Below, one piece after another: positions 24,203 through 36,090 of a DNA stretch of 64,000 bases. The stretch's first letter is position 1. The number at the start of each line of letters is the position of its first letter. A program made the position numbers and the translations under genes. Origin of the DNA: Camillea tinctor (Eukaryota; Ascomycota; Sordariomycetes; Xylariales; Xylariaceae); contig MU394051.1 in NCBI GenBank assembly GCA_022578605.1, forward strand, positions 806,001 to 870,000, written 5' to 3'. The notes beneath the pieces were generated by a model. It was not told where the DNA came from and made no database searches. It saw nothing but the letters and a program-made list of their open reading frames with translations.

Positions 24203-25182
24203 GATGTGGGAAAGGGATGCCTTCGGGAAGGCTCAAGAGAGTTGCGAGTATTGAAGATAAAAGAATCCCAGGCAGCGTTGATCGGTAGATGATAATTTTT
24301 GAAGGCTTCCAGATGCAAATGGGGGGCAAAGCAAGCACTTTGGTTAGTATTATGCTAACTAGTAATAAGTAGTAGTAGTGGCAATGATGAATTAATTAAT
24401 AGTAGTAGGATGTAATCAAGGCCAGGGATGCGGCCAGTCGGAGAAATTCCAGGGATTTATCATTGATGCTATTAACCTTTGTTTAGTCAGTAAGTACCTA
24501 GGCTAGGTACTACATAGTATGTAATTATAGTTGTAGGCTATGGAAGTAATGACTACTAACCCTGTGTGGTGTAGATATGTACCTAGGTATCATTTATATA
24601 CTAGCGCTATATTAGTGGGTTCTGGGGAATACATACGTCGCGTGTACGGAGTACCTACTGGATTGGCGAACTAACTTTCGCGGTGCTACCGCCTTCCTTT
24701 TGAGAGATTTTCACCGCTCTAGCTTGTAACTTTATGCCGGCAGAATCTCTAATTTTTCAGTTTCCTGCACTTTGTCAATGCTCGGATGGGGCAATAACGA
24801 CCATTATCTACTGTATACGCCTAGGTTAGGTTCTTACCTAGGTATGTATGCACTTTCCTTAAGGCTCGCTAGCAGCTTCCTTAGTACTCCATATAGCACC
24901 CCCAATAGTAAAGTACAGGTGATATAGTGGGAATACATGCCTTATATTTCTCTTTTTTTTTTCTTTTTCTTTTTTTTTAAACTTCCCCCACCACACATGA
25001 TCAACTCTCTCACCTATTGACCTACCCAACCTATCACATCCTCCTTAACTTGGCCAAGTGACCTTTACAGGCCCATGGGTTTTACCACTCATTCATAATA
25101 ATAGGTTACCCACACTGCCTCTAGAGGAGATATACGAGATCAATTATACTTCCCTAGGACCTAAACTTGGTCTGCCCCGAAA
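24203..25182. promoter_or_regulatory. Divergent promoter region XPB / Pus7
   Basis: 980 bp between divergent genes. Two ACCTAGGT palindromes (24581–24588, 24836–24843) and a T-rich run at 24953–24978 are visible. No gene seen. Short frames here lack features. Confidence 0.5.
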
Positions 25183-28100
25183 ATGGCTACCCATACAGCA
25201 ATGGCTCAGGGCAGCAATGCCGCAATGCGAAACTCGTTCGAGCAACGCATTGGAATCCAGCAGTTCGCATGTTCCCATCAACATAGCTGGCATGGGACCC
25301 TCCGCACAAGGTATTGAATGCTGAATTCTACATAGACAAAGCTCTCATTATCGTGGACTGACCATCCTTAGATATACCGACTTCCAAGTCCACGAGATCA
25401 CCAAAGATGGTGAAGTCGTCCACCTGAAGGAATTCTTTACCAACGCTCGAGACTTGGCCAGATCTGTGAGTTGACACATATACCGAGTGTAAGATGGCCT
25501 GTTCTTGGGATAGAACTAATCAGGTTTGCCAGACAACACCGCAAACAGCTACGGATGCTCCTGCTACTGCTCAACCATCCATCACCCCTGCGTTCGAGGA
25601 TCCAGCAAGGGAAACCAGCACCACCACCACCACTACTACTTCTAATAGCGCAAAGGAGAATCTTACCCCTAACACAGAGGAGTCTAAAGAGGATCAAGAA
25701 CATTCCACTTCTATTGCCTCGTCTGATAAATCTCTTCTAGAAGACCTTGTCGGCCAGACTACTACAGAGCAGCTAGTTGCTTTCTATACCAAAATCAACC
25801 AAAATCCAAAAGCCCCCCCTAAGAGCCACGGCGAAGTGAAGACACAACCTATTACTGACAAGGCTCAGAGGTCACAAGTCCATTCAGTAAGTGACCTGCC
25901 ATCCTTCTTACTATCAAAAACATATCGTGAGTATGCGGGTTCCAAATTCTAATTTTTATCATTAGCATGTTCGCCGTGTATTCGGTGGAAAAATCGACAC
26001 AACGACTGGTAGTGACGATACAATCAAAGCCACTGCTATAGGCGGGAGGAATCAACGAGACAACAATCGCGGCAGAGGTGATCAATCTCGTGGTAACCGC
26101 CAAAACATTGCTCAAGAAAGAGGGGGCCCTTTCTTGCACTTCTCTCTTTATAAAGAGAACAGAGACACTATGGATGCGCTGACTCATATGGCCCGTTGTC
26201 TTAGAGTACCCCCTAACGTCTTCGGCACAGCTGGAACTAAGGATCGCCGAGCCGTGACGGTTCAGCGCGTTAGCATTAAAGGTCGGAATCCTCAGTCATT
26301 GATATTCCTCAACAACAAAATCTCCAGCATTAAAATAGGGGATTTTAAGTATGAGCAGCAACCTATACACTTGGGTAGCCACAGCGGTAACGAGTTTGTG
26401 GTCGTCCTAAAGAACTGTTTCTTCAGCGGGACTGAGGATCTCTCCTTTGAGCGAGCGCTTGATGTAGCAAGGTCGACTGTGGAATTTGCACTTAGTCAGA
26501 TTGTCCAACATGGCTTCATAAACTATTACGGCACCCAGAGATTTGGCACTCATCAGATTGGAACCCAAGAAGTCGGGATGAAGATACTCAAAGACGACTT
26601 TGAAGGTGCAGTACAGTCTCTGCTTTCTTTTGACCCAGCGCTCCTCCAGGTCTCAGACCAAGGTCTAGTTGGTGCATCACGACACGAGGATATTGGCCGT
26701 GCTCGAGCTTGCTCGACGTTTCTCGAGAAAGGAGACTCGCAAACCGCGCTTAAGCATCTACCGCCTAGATGCAATGTTGAAAGAACGATTATCAATCATC
26801 TCGGGAAACAACCACGAGATTTTACTGGTGCTATTCAATCGATACACCGATCAATGCGAACCATGTATGTTCATGCGTACCAATCTCTCGTCTGGAACTT
26901 CGTGGCCAGCAAGCGCTGGGAGCAATTCGGTAATCGAGTTGTAGAGGGGGATTTGGTTCTAGTCAAATCAGAGTCACCCAAAGCACAGGGTGCCGGTCGC
27001 GAAGAAAGCTCTGAAGATGCAACTCATCTCGTAGAAGCCGATGATACTACTGAAGATGCAGCTGGGCTACAGGTACACGCTTTGACCGACGAGGAAGCCA
27101 AGAGCGGGAAGTACACCATCTACGACATTGTACTACCGTCACCGGGCTGGGATGTCATGTATCCACCGAACGAAATTGGACAGTTCTATTCTGAGTTCAT
27201 GGCCAAGGAAGAGAATGGTTGTCTAGATCCCCATAATATGCGCCGTCGACAACGAGATTTCAGCCTTCCGGGAACATACCGCAAATTGATGGGTAAAATC
27301 ATCGGAAACCCTACCGCCTCAATCCAAGTTTATTCAGACGACATTGAACAGCTTGTACCAACCGATTTAGATATCATTCGGTCCCGCAGATCAAAAAATG
27401 TTCGAGAAGGCGAGGCCAGTCAACAAAAGGCCCGGGCGGGATGGCACGAGTTTTCTCGTAACGTGCAAGAGAAGGAACTCGAGGAGTCCCGGGCCAGGAT
27501 TGAAAAGCGAAAAGCTGAAGAATTATCACCAGGCCCTCCTACCCAGTTCAGTGACACTTGGGTGGAGACGTCCCTTGATGGAGATAGTAAAAGGGTGAAG
27601 ATCGCAAGACATGCTGAGAGTACCTCAGATGTCAAAACTGCTAAACTTAACATCCCGCAAGATAGCGATGATGCTCTACAGGCGGACAATGGCAGCATTC
27701 ACATGAGCGATATTAGCACAGACAACGTTGCCAAGAAACAGCTAGTCACAGCTGAACATGTTCAATCACGGGGTGAGGACGACAAGAAAACCCGTTCCTC
27801 GATTGCTACGACCATCACAACACAGGTGCGAGTGTTTACAACTATATTCATCATAGCCATTCAACACATAATGGCAATCCTTAGAATCACTACTGACAAT
27901 ACCTCTATCAAGCATCCATCTAACATCCAACCCCTACCAAATACCGGCGCACAGGTGCCTACCAACGTAGGCGAAGAGACCTCTATTGATGGCAGTGTAG
28001 AGCAGATCATAAATAACGGGCCAACACAATCATCAGAGCCTTCAGATACTCCTCTCGATACCAAGACACCGTTAGAGAAAACGTCCCAACCAAGTAGTGT

Positions 28101-28332
28101 TCCAAACCACGGAAACTCTCCGTCACTACTTCATGATCCACTCATTACTAATTCTACTAACGCAAAGAAAATTGCAGTGGTACTTCGATTTGCTCTGAAG
28201 ACAAGTCAGTATGCAACTGTAGTCATTCGAGAGCTTCAAGGCGATGCGTTGGTTGGTGAGCCTAAGAGCAACGACACATTACCACTGCCCCCAACTATAC
28301 CCCCGACTGAAGAAAATACCGGAACTTCCTAA
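25183..28332 (+). CDS. PUS7: TruD-family tRNA/mRNA pseudouridine synthase (Pus7)
   Basis: Four exons: 25183–25310, 25372–25465, 25533–25886, 25966–28332, all in phase; 980 aa. Pus7 makes pseudouridine in tRNA, U2 snRNA and mRNA. Seen: GTLRTRYTDFQVHEI at the N-terminus; the TruD catalytic motif FGTAGTKDRRAVTVQ with the Asp at about residue 285; FINYYGTQRFGTHQIGTQEVG; YVHAYQSLVWNFVASKR; YDIVLPSPGWDVMYP. A C-terminal VVLRFALKTSQYATVVIREL block closes the TruD domain. Between them sits an insertion of about 230 mostly polar residues, so the protein is far longer than yeast Pus7. Within it a hydrophobic stretch (VFTTIFIIAIQHIMAIL) lies in what may be an 87-nt in-frame intron, 27826–27912. Exon 3 could instead start at 25524; the later AG suits the branch point better. 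Confidence 0.92.
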
Positions 28333-29459
28333 AGTGCCTACGTTCATATGGCCTATTGTTTTATGACAATGCCATTCTAGGCTAGGATTCGTCTACTACT
28401 ATTGAGATACACAGCCATGGACTAAGAGGATTTGGAAAATTTGGCGACAATATCAGGAGATCTGATCAGTCGAGATACTGGTAAGGTTAACAGTATTCTG
28501 TGATTGATAGTCTACTGGAGCCCAGATCAAATCTTAAGCACCCTCTACAACTTTAGCTTCACTATGGACTTTGTCAATGACACATTGTATCAATCGACGT
28601 TCGCTAGACAGAGCATGCTCAGCGGCATGGCTCTTTTACTAAACATCGCATGGATATCTCAACACACTATGAGAAATCTAGCACGATATTCTAGTTGCTC
28701 ATAGTTAATATTAATCCATAGCTCACTCAGATATATTAAGTATTTTAGCTTCCAGTGGCTTGGGATCTAAGTACATAGATGTCTAGTTCCTACCTTAAAA
28801 AAGTACTCTTTCGCAAACCTGTTATTACTCTCCGCATGTGAAATGCCTATCCAAGGTTGTGCAGATATTACGTATGGGTCATTTGTGATAACACAGCCAG
28901 ATCTTTGTGATATTGAGATGCCACCAAAAATCTTTGGATTTATAATTGCGACTCTGCATTGCCAGACTCCGGATTCTCCTGGGAAGCGGGTACACATTCG
29001 AAAGAAATCTAGAATCGCGAGTTCGACAACCCAAAGCATCCCAAAGCATCTGTTAAGTTAGCTGGAACACAAGGTTAGCTTAACCTAGATATGTTCGTTC
29101 GCCCCTGCCTTGTAACAATCGATCTTTGTTCTTTGAAGGACGGTACGATGCAAGCCACCCATGTTTTGTTTTTGCCAAGCGGTAAATAGTTCCTGATGGG
29201 GATATTCTCTTTGTTTGAGCTTACTGAGCGCTACTCGTCTTTCAGTCCAGGCCGCTCTGCGCGGCATTCCGATCGTTTGAGAAAAGTTAGTGTTTATAGA
29301 GAAGTACTTTTTTTTTTTACCATGAATAATAAATACGGTACACATCCTACACATGTCGCTTGAAACCCCCTCAAGGTCGGCGAGAGAATATCCTACCTAC
29401 GGAGAGCGAATATTCGAATAACCTAGGTACCCAGGAGTCTCCGGCACATCACTGACAAA
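28333..29459. other. Intergenic, 1.1 kb
   Basis: 3' flank of Pus7 and promoter of the SRA gene. One ACCTAGGT palindrome at 29421–29428 sits about 30 bp before the SRA start. Small open frames on both strands show no recognisable domain. Confidence 0.5.
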
Positions 29460-31068
29460 ATGAGTATGCTCGAGAGACTCGCGAGGTATAACCACAGCAA
29501 ACGCCGAAGTGAGATGCTACTCAAGCCCAAGCCGATCATTATTATCACCGATGATGGCCAAAACCATTCCGTGTTTAGCAAACGACGGGATATCATGAAC
29601 CAGGCAAGCCAGGACCAGGAAGACGACAGCTCAGCGGTTCTAACAGCTATTAGGTGTTGAGCCCGACTATAAGACACTTCGGCTTGGACGGGAGTACCAG
29701 TGTGTCCTTCAGCATGAGATCGTCATCCATGAACTGTATGAAATCTCCTCCCACGACCCTACCGTTGTAGACGCATGTACTAATGCAGCGATGTTTCCTC
29801 CATAGCCCGATCCCTAGAGTCTCTAACCTCGGATGAAGCCCACGAGATAATCTGGAGTCAAGCGGAGTTGCTAGAGCTCTCCGACTCTGTGCGCGAGAAC
29901 CTACGCAACGGGAGAACCGTCGGGCGGGATGCCGAACAGCTCAGCAGCTTCCTGGAGACGGCCTTGAAGGACGAGGGGCGAAAACACCCAAGCCTAGACT
30001 ACGAGACGATCGTATATGCCCGCCTCGACAAGTTGATCGCTGATATCCTTCACTTTGCGGAGATGGCGAAGGTCTCGAGTTTCATGGCAGACCTCCCACT
30101 AAGGTTCCGCGTCGACGTGTCTCATGCTAAGGGCCTGCGGAAAGCCTGGAGGCGGCGGTTACGCGAGAAATGGATCATGATCGACCAGCATAGATGTGCC
30201 GTGCTGGTCGAGGGCGGCCGGCTCAAAGATGTCTCGTTTAATAACTCATTGACATATGACCTGGGCAAGTGGCAGACAAAAACAAACATACCTATTTCCG
30301 AGTTGGAGGTTAATTTAAAATGTGAACCTGGGCAGTCAGTCATCATAAACCTTCCTCGGAGAGTTGATCATGGTACTGATTATAGGTTAGCTGGTGGCTG
30401 AATATTACATGCGCCGAGCGAGATGGCATCGTAGCTAGCTCCCTCGAGATGCCGACGAAAGGGAGGTACGGAATCACAGCGCTTCCCCTCCTAAGCGGCA
30501 AAGAGGAGCTGATACGCTACAATACTGTCAAGTACATCCGCGAAGGGCGGTCATCTGATATGCATATTGCCCTTATTTCACAGGTAGGGCGACAGATTCG
30601 AATCCTACGAGGATATAGACTAAAGAGTATCCTCGCGCCACAAGCTGGCGTGAGATATGACGGGCTGTAAGTGAGAACCCACCCATGCCTGCACATACTA
30701 CCTACTTCACTTTCTACTTGGGACCATTGCACCTAACGGACGAGCCGGATTATCGTAGCTTCACGATAAAGCAGTACGGTTGCAAACTAGATGACAACGC
30801 GAACACGTACCGCCTCGAGCTGACGCTCGAGCGAGTGGCGGGGCAAAAGTCTTTCGAGGAGGTTAAGATGATCCCGAAGCCATCGCAACTAGACGACTGG
30901 AACTTATACGAAAAGCTCGAGGGCGATAAGATTAAGCTCCTACGGGGCGAGACCAGCTATCTCGAGTGGAAGCTCCAACGCCAGGAGGAGAAGATCGACC
31001 GGGAAGATTGGAGACGGGCCAGTCTGTTCCGGGCGTCTTTCTCGTGGAGAAGAGGAAGAGTTCCGTGA
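29460..31068 (+). CDS. SRA-YDG domain protein, modified-DNA reader candidate
   Basis: Five-exon model, 420 aa: 29460–29508, 29654–29735, 29789–30334, 30391–30666, 30759–31068. Exons 2–5 join in phase and restore an SRA (SET and RING associated) domain that single frames hide. N-terminal half: helical, with SIARSLESLTSDEAHEIIW and LDKLIADILHFAEMAKVS. Linker: RLREKWIMIDQHRCAVLVEG, GRLKDVSFNNSLTYDLGKWQ. SRA part: ISELEVNLKCEPGHWW, KGRYGITALPLLSG, SQVGRQIRILRGYRLKSIL, then GVRYDGL|FTIKQYGCKLDD (the YDG signature) and LELTLERVAGQ. The fold binds hemimethylated or hydroxymethylated cytosine in UHRF1 and plant proteins; binding here is inference. Exon 1 is the weak point: a donor at 29571 with acceptor 29646 also fits. 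No SET, RING or nuclease domain is seen. Confidence 0.75.
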
Positions 31069-31775
31069 TGACCGAGCATGAAGGTTGTTTTGTTTTGTCG
31101 TTATTGAAAATTCCCATCGCGAAGCCTAGGTATGCCTATTTGTAACCTGTACCTGTACTTGTATTCTGCATTCACCTTTGCATCGAGCCCCCTATTAGGT
31201 TAGTTGTAAGTTCTCATAATGCCACTTCTTTACTTATTGATCCCTGAAGAATGGGTAGTTTTCTCTGAAATAGAAAGTATCATCATCGGTTTATTATTGA
31301 GGAAGGATGAAATTTATGTGTGTGAGACAATGTTTTATAAAGGAGGAAAGGAGGATGTGAAGGGATTGGATAAGAGAGAACTTAGTAGCTTAGGTACCTA
31401 GGTATGTACCTGCATCCTGTCAGTTGGTTCCAGCTGAAGAGTCTGGAAACTATGCCGTCAAGTCTACGAAATACGTAGGTAGGTCCCCATTTAAGTGTGA
31501 TTGGCGTGGGGAAAAATATGCTTGGGTTAGGGAGGGTACAGATTCAGCCCCTCCTAGATCAGCAATTTCTACTCGCTACGTAACATTAGCTCATTCACGT
31601 GGGGTCTTGTCCCACCTGATCCTATCTACATTACCTACATAGTACCTACATATTCAACCTTCTCTCTTCAATTCACTTTTTAACCAATCCTTAGAAAAAA
31701 AAGGGGGTAAATAAAAAGACGCTTTTTTTTTTCTGAAAAATATATACGAAAATTTAATAATCTTAGATTGCGAAA
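31069..31775. other. Intergenic between SRA gene and Par14
   Basis: Holds the Par14 promoter. One ACCTAGGT palindrome at 31396–31403, another CCTAGG at 31125–31130, and A/T runs just upstream of the Par14 start (31695–31760). No gene seen. Confidence 0.5.
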
Positions 31776-32311
31776 ATGCCTCCCAAGAAAAAGAGCGACG
31801 ATAAGGGCAAAGGCAAAGACAGTGGTAAAGGAAATGAGCAGAAAGATGCCGGGAAGGCGAAGAAAGGAGGACAGAAGCTCCGGATTCGACATATTCTGGT
31901 GCGTCAGGGTTCAAATTTCTGTCGCGTCTCCGAGATGGATTATTTCAGTTAACACAGCAATAGTGCGAGAAGCACTCGAAAAAAGAGGAGGCTCTGGCCG
32001 AGATCAATGAACGAATCCAAAATACAACCGAGGCTCCCTTGTCGATATTCATCGACGTAGCCAGGAAGTATTCCGAGGATAAAGCAAAGCTAGGTGTGAT
32101 TCATGAAGGGCTTAATTACGAAGTATACTCATTACCGTGACTAACCCGTCCTTTAGGAGGGCTCTTAGGTGATGTGACGAAGGGAGCGTTAGACCCGGCC
32201 TTTGAGGCTGAGGCCTGGAAACTCCCCGAGAGCAAAGGCAGCTCTCTATCGATTGGACAGGTCAAGACATCAAACGGGTACCACCTGATCGTGGTAGAAC
32301 CGCTGAAGTAA
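31776..32311 (+). CDS. Parvulin-type peptidyl-prolyl isomerase, Par14/PIN4 family
   Basis: Three exons (31776–31898, 31964–32093, 32157–32311; introns 65 and 63 nt) give 135 aa, the length of human Par14. It catalyses prolyl cis/trans isomerisation; family members act in ribosome biogenesis and the nucleus. A Lys/Gly-rich basic N-terminus (MPPKKKSDDKGKGKD…) precedes the single parvulin domain: LRIRHIL|CEKHSKKEEAL, FIDVARKYSEDKAKLGGLLGD, FEAEAWKLP, IGQVKTSNGYHLIVV. The phosphate-binding arginines of Pin1 are absent, as expected for Par14. No WW domain. Its 3' end converges on eS12, 226 bp away. Confidence 0.93.
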
Positions 32312-32537
32312 AATAGCAGATGTTACGTTTTCACATAAGAGACCATGGTCCCTGGGAGGTCCTGATGCAAATTTTTTCCTTGATTCCGATGCAGTATGGC
32401 CCCCCTGATTCCCAGCTCCTATGATAGCTGGGAAAAAAAGCTAGAGTACACCCGAAGAATTTGTGGAGGACGGTCTCGAAGCCATCTCCTAGCCGTCTAT
32501 GCCCCCGCGCAACGCCGGTGAATAAGTCCCTTTTTTT

Positions 32538-33216
32538 TTACTGCTCGGTCTGGAAGTAGTTAAGGAGGATCGAACGCTCGGTTGACTCCTCACCCCAGTC
32601 CTTGACCACGACACATGAGCAGTTGACAACCTTGCGCGCGTTGCCTTCCCGGTCGAGAACACCTAAGTGCTAGTTAGAATAAAAATAGCCCTGAAGAATG
32701 ATGCTACTGCGGCTTCTGCTGTTGCTGCCATGACGGGATAGTACTCACAGAGACCCGCCCACTCGCCAAGCTGCTTGCCATCGGGAACCTTGATCAGGGG
32801 AATCTTGTGTTCGGAGCACAGAGCAATAACCAGCTTCTTGTAGGCCTCCTCCTCGCAAGACTCGTTAAGAACGCACATGTGTGCCTGACGCCTGTCGAGG
32901 GCCTTGGAGGCTTCACGGAGACCACGGGCGAGACCGTCGTGCATCAGAGCGAGCTTCAGGACACCCTTCAGGGCGTCCAGAACGGACATCTGACCTTTCG
33001 AGGCATCGGCGGAAACTTCAACCTCCTCGGGGGCCTCGGGTGCGTTGTTCTCTTCTACGTCCGACTAGAAATTTAGGGGAACATGTTAGCGATTCGACTC
33101 GGGCTGCAGCGCACAATATAAAACGGCAAACGAAGAGGGGGGTTCAGTCGCATGGGCAGGAATCTTATGCAAATGCGAAAAGCTCGAAAAAAGTATAGGA
33201 GATGGAGGCATACCAT
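32538..33216 (-). CDS. RPS12: Cytosolic small-subunit ribosomal protein eS12
   Basis: 147 aa, the family's usual size. Exon 1 consists of the ATG only (33214–33216); a 149-nt intron with GTATGC donor separates it from exon 2 (32749–33064), which begins [17 protein letters not shown]; an 86-nt intron leads to exon 3 (32538–32662). The spliced protein reads through the L7Ae-type fold: [78 protein letters not shown] and ends [13 protein letters not shown]. Divergent from uS8, with which it must share a promoter region. The start-codon-only exon is placed because phase 0 on both sides and the conserved N-terminus fit no other ATG. Confidence 0.94.
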
Positions 33217-34049
33217 CTTGATTTGCGCGTGATACCGGTGCGATCCTCGAAGAGTTGGTCTATTGTGTGTAGTATAAGGTGATTGTGGTAAGGGTGGGAG
33301 GAAGAGTCGTGCGAAAATGTGGTAATGGTGATTTCTAGCGGGTGAGATAACTCTCTCAAATCAATTATCAATTGCAGCTTGAACCCAGCAGAAAGTTGCA
33401 CGGGGACGTTTGTGCATCGCTTAGGGTTCGATTGCCGGAATTCACCCAATTGGGTGCATAGCCCAGTACCCGCGCAAAATATGGGTCACCCACCAAGATA
33501 TTTGCACAGCGGAAGGTTTTTTTTGTTGGAGAAAAAAAAAAAAGAAGTGAGAATTTCAATGGGTAGGTCATACAGGCAGGTACTGTACCCACCTACCTAC
33601 CCACCACCACCCACTAACTGAACCTAATTTTTTTTTATCACTATTTCCTCCACCTTACCCTTTTTTTTTCTTTTCCCTCTCTCTTTTCCTTTGATGCCAC
33701 TCCACTCCGACTTCATCAACATCAACAAACCAAAGTCGCTCGTCAATAATTAGACGATTGAGGTATGTCAAATTACAAAACATAATGGACTGAGTAATTT
33801 TTATATGCGCCCTTCACGAAGCCAGGGGAGAGCAATCAGGGGCTTCGGCTTCGATGGCTAGTGGTCCCTGATACGCTTCTCCTCTCCAGTACTGAGCGGG
33901 CAGAACCCTCCTTCAAATCAATATTGAAAGAGGGCACTCTCCATGCTCATGGCTCCTGAAGGCTAACCATTTCTCTCTCTCCCCACGGAACAGATACCTC
34001 ACGTCCTTCCCACCGAACGATTTGAGAATCTCGTCACAACACCGCCAAA
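33217..34049. promoter_or_regulatory. Shared divergent promoter of ribosomal protein genes eS12 and uS8
   Basis: Both flanking genes encode 40S proteins and are transcribed outwards, so coordinated expression is likely (inference). A pyrimidine-rich stretch at 33648–33695 (CCTTACCC then T and CT runs) lies on the uS8 side. The uS8 5' UTR intron is listed separately. Confidence 0.6.
33763..33993 (+). other. Probable 5' UTR intron of uS8 gene
   Basis: A strong donor (GTATGT at 33763) and a polypyrimidine tract followed by CAG (33991–33993) bracket 231 bp just before the uS8 start at 34050. The inside is non-coding. I looked for box C/D (TGATGA/CTGA) snoRNA signals and saw no clear pair. Confidence 0.55.
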
Positions 34050-34786
34050 ATGGTTAAGACTTCAGTCCTCGCCGACGCTCTCAATTCGATCAACAATGCC
34101 GAGAAGACCGGAAAGCGCCAGGTCATCATCCGACCTAGCTCCAAGGTCATCGTCAAGTTCCTCACTGTCATGCAGGCCAAGGGTATGTTGTTTTGTAGTT
34201 ATATATGGTTGTTTATTATCTGTTGGGTAGTTCGGGGATCCCTTTGCTTCATTCGGCATGATAACTGGATAACGGTTTCAACTATACCTACGACCGAAGT
34301 CTTTTAAGTTGCCGATAGATCGATCGATGTATTTCAAGCGAAGGGATCTTACACGTTTCTCTGATATTTTCAACATGAAGTCTTACGTTTAGTCTTTCGC
34401 TACATATAACTGACCTATGTCTCTCTTATTCAGGTTACATTGGCGAATTCGAGGAGATCGACGACCACCGCTCTGGCAAGATCGTCGTCCAGCTGAACGG
34501 CCGCATCAACAAGACCGGTGTTATCTCTCCCCGCTACAACATCCGTCTGTCCCAGCTCGAGAAGTGGGTCGTCAAGCTGCTGCCCGCTCGTCAGTTCGGT
34601 TACATCATCCTGACCACTTCGTCTGGTATCATGGACCACGAAGAGGCCCGTAGAAAGCGTACGTCAATTTTCTGTTGAGCAACCGAGATTCTGAAGCTGC
34701 GTTCCCTTGTTTCACGGGACCGGGTAATTTACTGACTTTTGGCTTCAATAGACGTGTCTGGAAAGATTATCGGCTTCTTCTACTAG
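34050..34786 (+). CDS. RPS22: Cytosolic small-subunit ribosomal protein uS8 (yeast S22, human S15a)
   Basis: Three exons (34050–34182, 34434–34658, 34752–34786; introns 251 and 93 nt) give exactly 130 aa, the universal length. Reads [64 protein letters not shown] and ends [15 protein letters not shown], all conserved. It binds the central domain of 18S rRNA. The first intron is long for this genome, as often in ribosomal protein genes. Confidence 0.97.
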
Positions 34787-36090
34787 GCGACACCACGGCA
34801 AATAAAAAAAAGGAAAGGAAAAAATTGCGCGAACGGATGCGTAGGGGTGGATTGGACAGGGCATTTTCGGCGTCAAGGGGGGTTAAAAGGACAATGTATA
34901 GGGCAAGGGCCAAGCATTTTACGCTTGTGATTTAAGCCAAATAAACCGTGATACCAAGAGAGAAAATGCCATGCAAGTTCATTCCTATATGATCAACCTA
35001 TCTATCAAATGCTCATGATCGACATGTTTCTCTGGTCGTGGAAAAAAGCTTTGGACAAGAAATGTGGATGTGCTCTGGTTTTTGGTTCTAGGCCAAGATT
35101 AGTAGACGTTGGATGGTTAAGCATTAAGCTTCACCACCAAGACATCTGTGCGTTGAATACCGGTACACTATATGCTTAAAAGTACTGTATGGGTATGTAC
35201 CGGTATATTTAGACCTATGAGAAGCACATAAAGTAGACGAGGACAGGTTATTTTAAGGTACAGTGCCTTGCTGGGAGCTACATATATGTAGTGTACATAC
35301 ATATGTGGTGTACACCAGGACCCAAAATAAGGATTTTCACATCGTTGCGAGTTGTGAGGAAAAAAATAGAAACTTGAAATAAGAAACTTGAAATAAGGCA
35401 ACGCATTAGCCGGAAATCAATTTACATAACGCTCTACCCTTCCCCAATTTTAGACTATGCACCCTAAATTTATATCGGACAAGCTTCCTGGTCCTCCCTT
35501 GAAACCAAGCGGAACACAATTGGTAGATAGAGGGAGACGGCCGCGTTTGCCTACGCTGCATCCAGTAATTACTCCCCTACTTCCCCTTTCGCCTATTCGT
35601 CTTATTCGCCTGTTCCCCTACTATGTACTACCTAAAACCAATGATTGGGTCCTGGCCCCGGTCCCTGATTGGCCCAGGTGACCGGGTTTAAAGCGAGTTC
35701 TGCTCAAGTCCCAATGCCAATCCCAGTCCAAGTCCCAGTCCCAGCAGCAGGAGAGAGAGACCCAAGACCAAGACATGCAAAGCCAAAAACTCGATCACTC
35801 TCTCTCTCTCTCTTTCTTTTTCTCGCCCCTCAAACCAACACCAAACCAATCCTCTCTCTCCCGTGCCGTCCTGCCCGTCTTGGTCCCTTGGTCCCTTGGT
35901 CCTGTTTGCTTCTTACAAAGACATGCGATCGCGATCCATGGGAGGGATTATTTTGGACGCTAGACTCAGTCGTCGAGACCGCAACCTGCCCAACTCCCAC
36001 CCACTACTGCTGCTTTCCCCGATGTCATTCCCCGTCCCTCGCCCATCCAAGTTGCAGTTATCCAAACCTCCACAGCGAACCGCTTGAGCG
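34787..36090. other. Intergenic, 1.3 kb, upstream of GT90 gene
   Basis: Contains a CCCAGTCCAAGTCCC-type imperfect repeat at about 35708–35745 and a (CT)n run at 35799–35812 in the likely 5' UTR of the GT90 gene. Overlapping open frames at 35669–36094 come from this low-complexity DNA and are not taken as genes. Confidence 0.5.

Noticed and set aside
28504..29354. Several 60–90 codon frames between Pus7 and the SRA gene, considered as transposon remnants
   Set aside because: No transposase motif, terminal repeat or target-site duplication could be seen.
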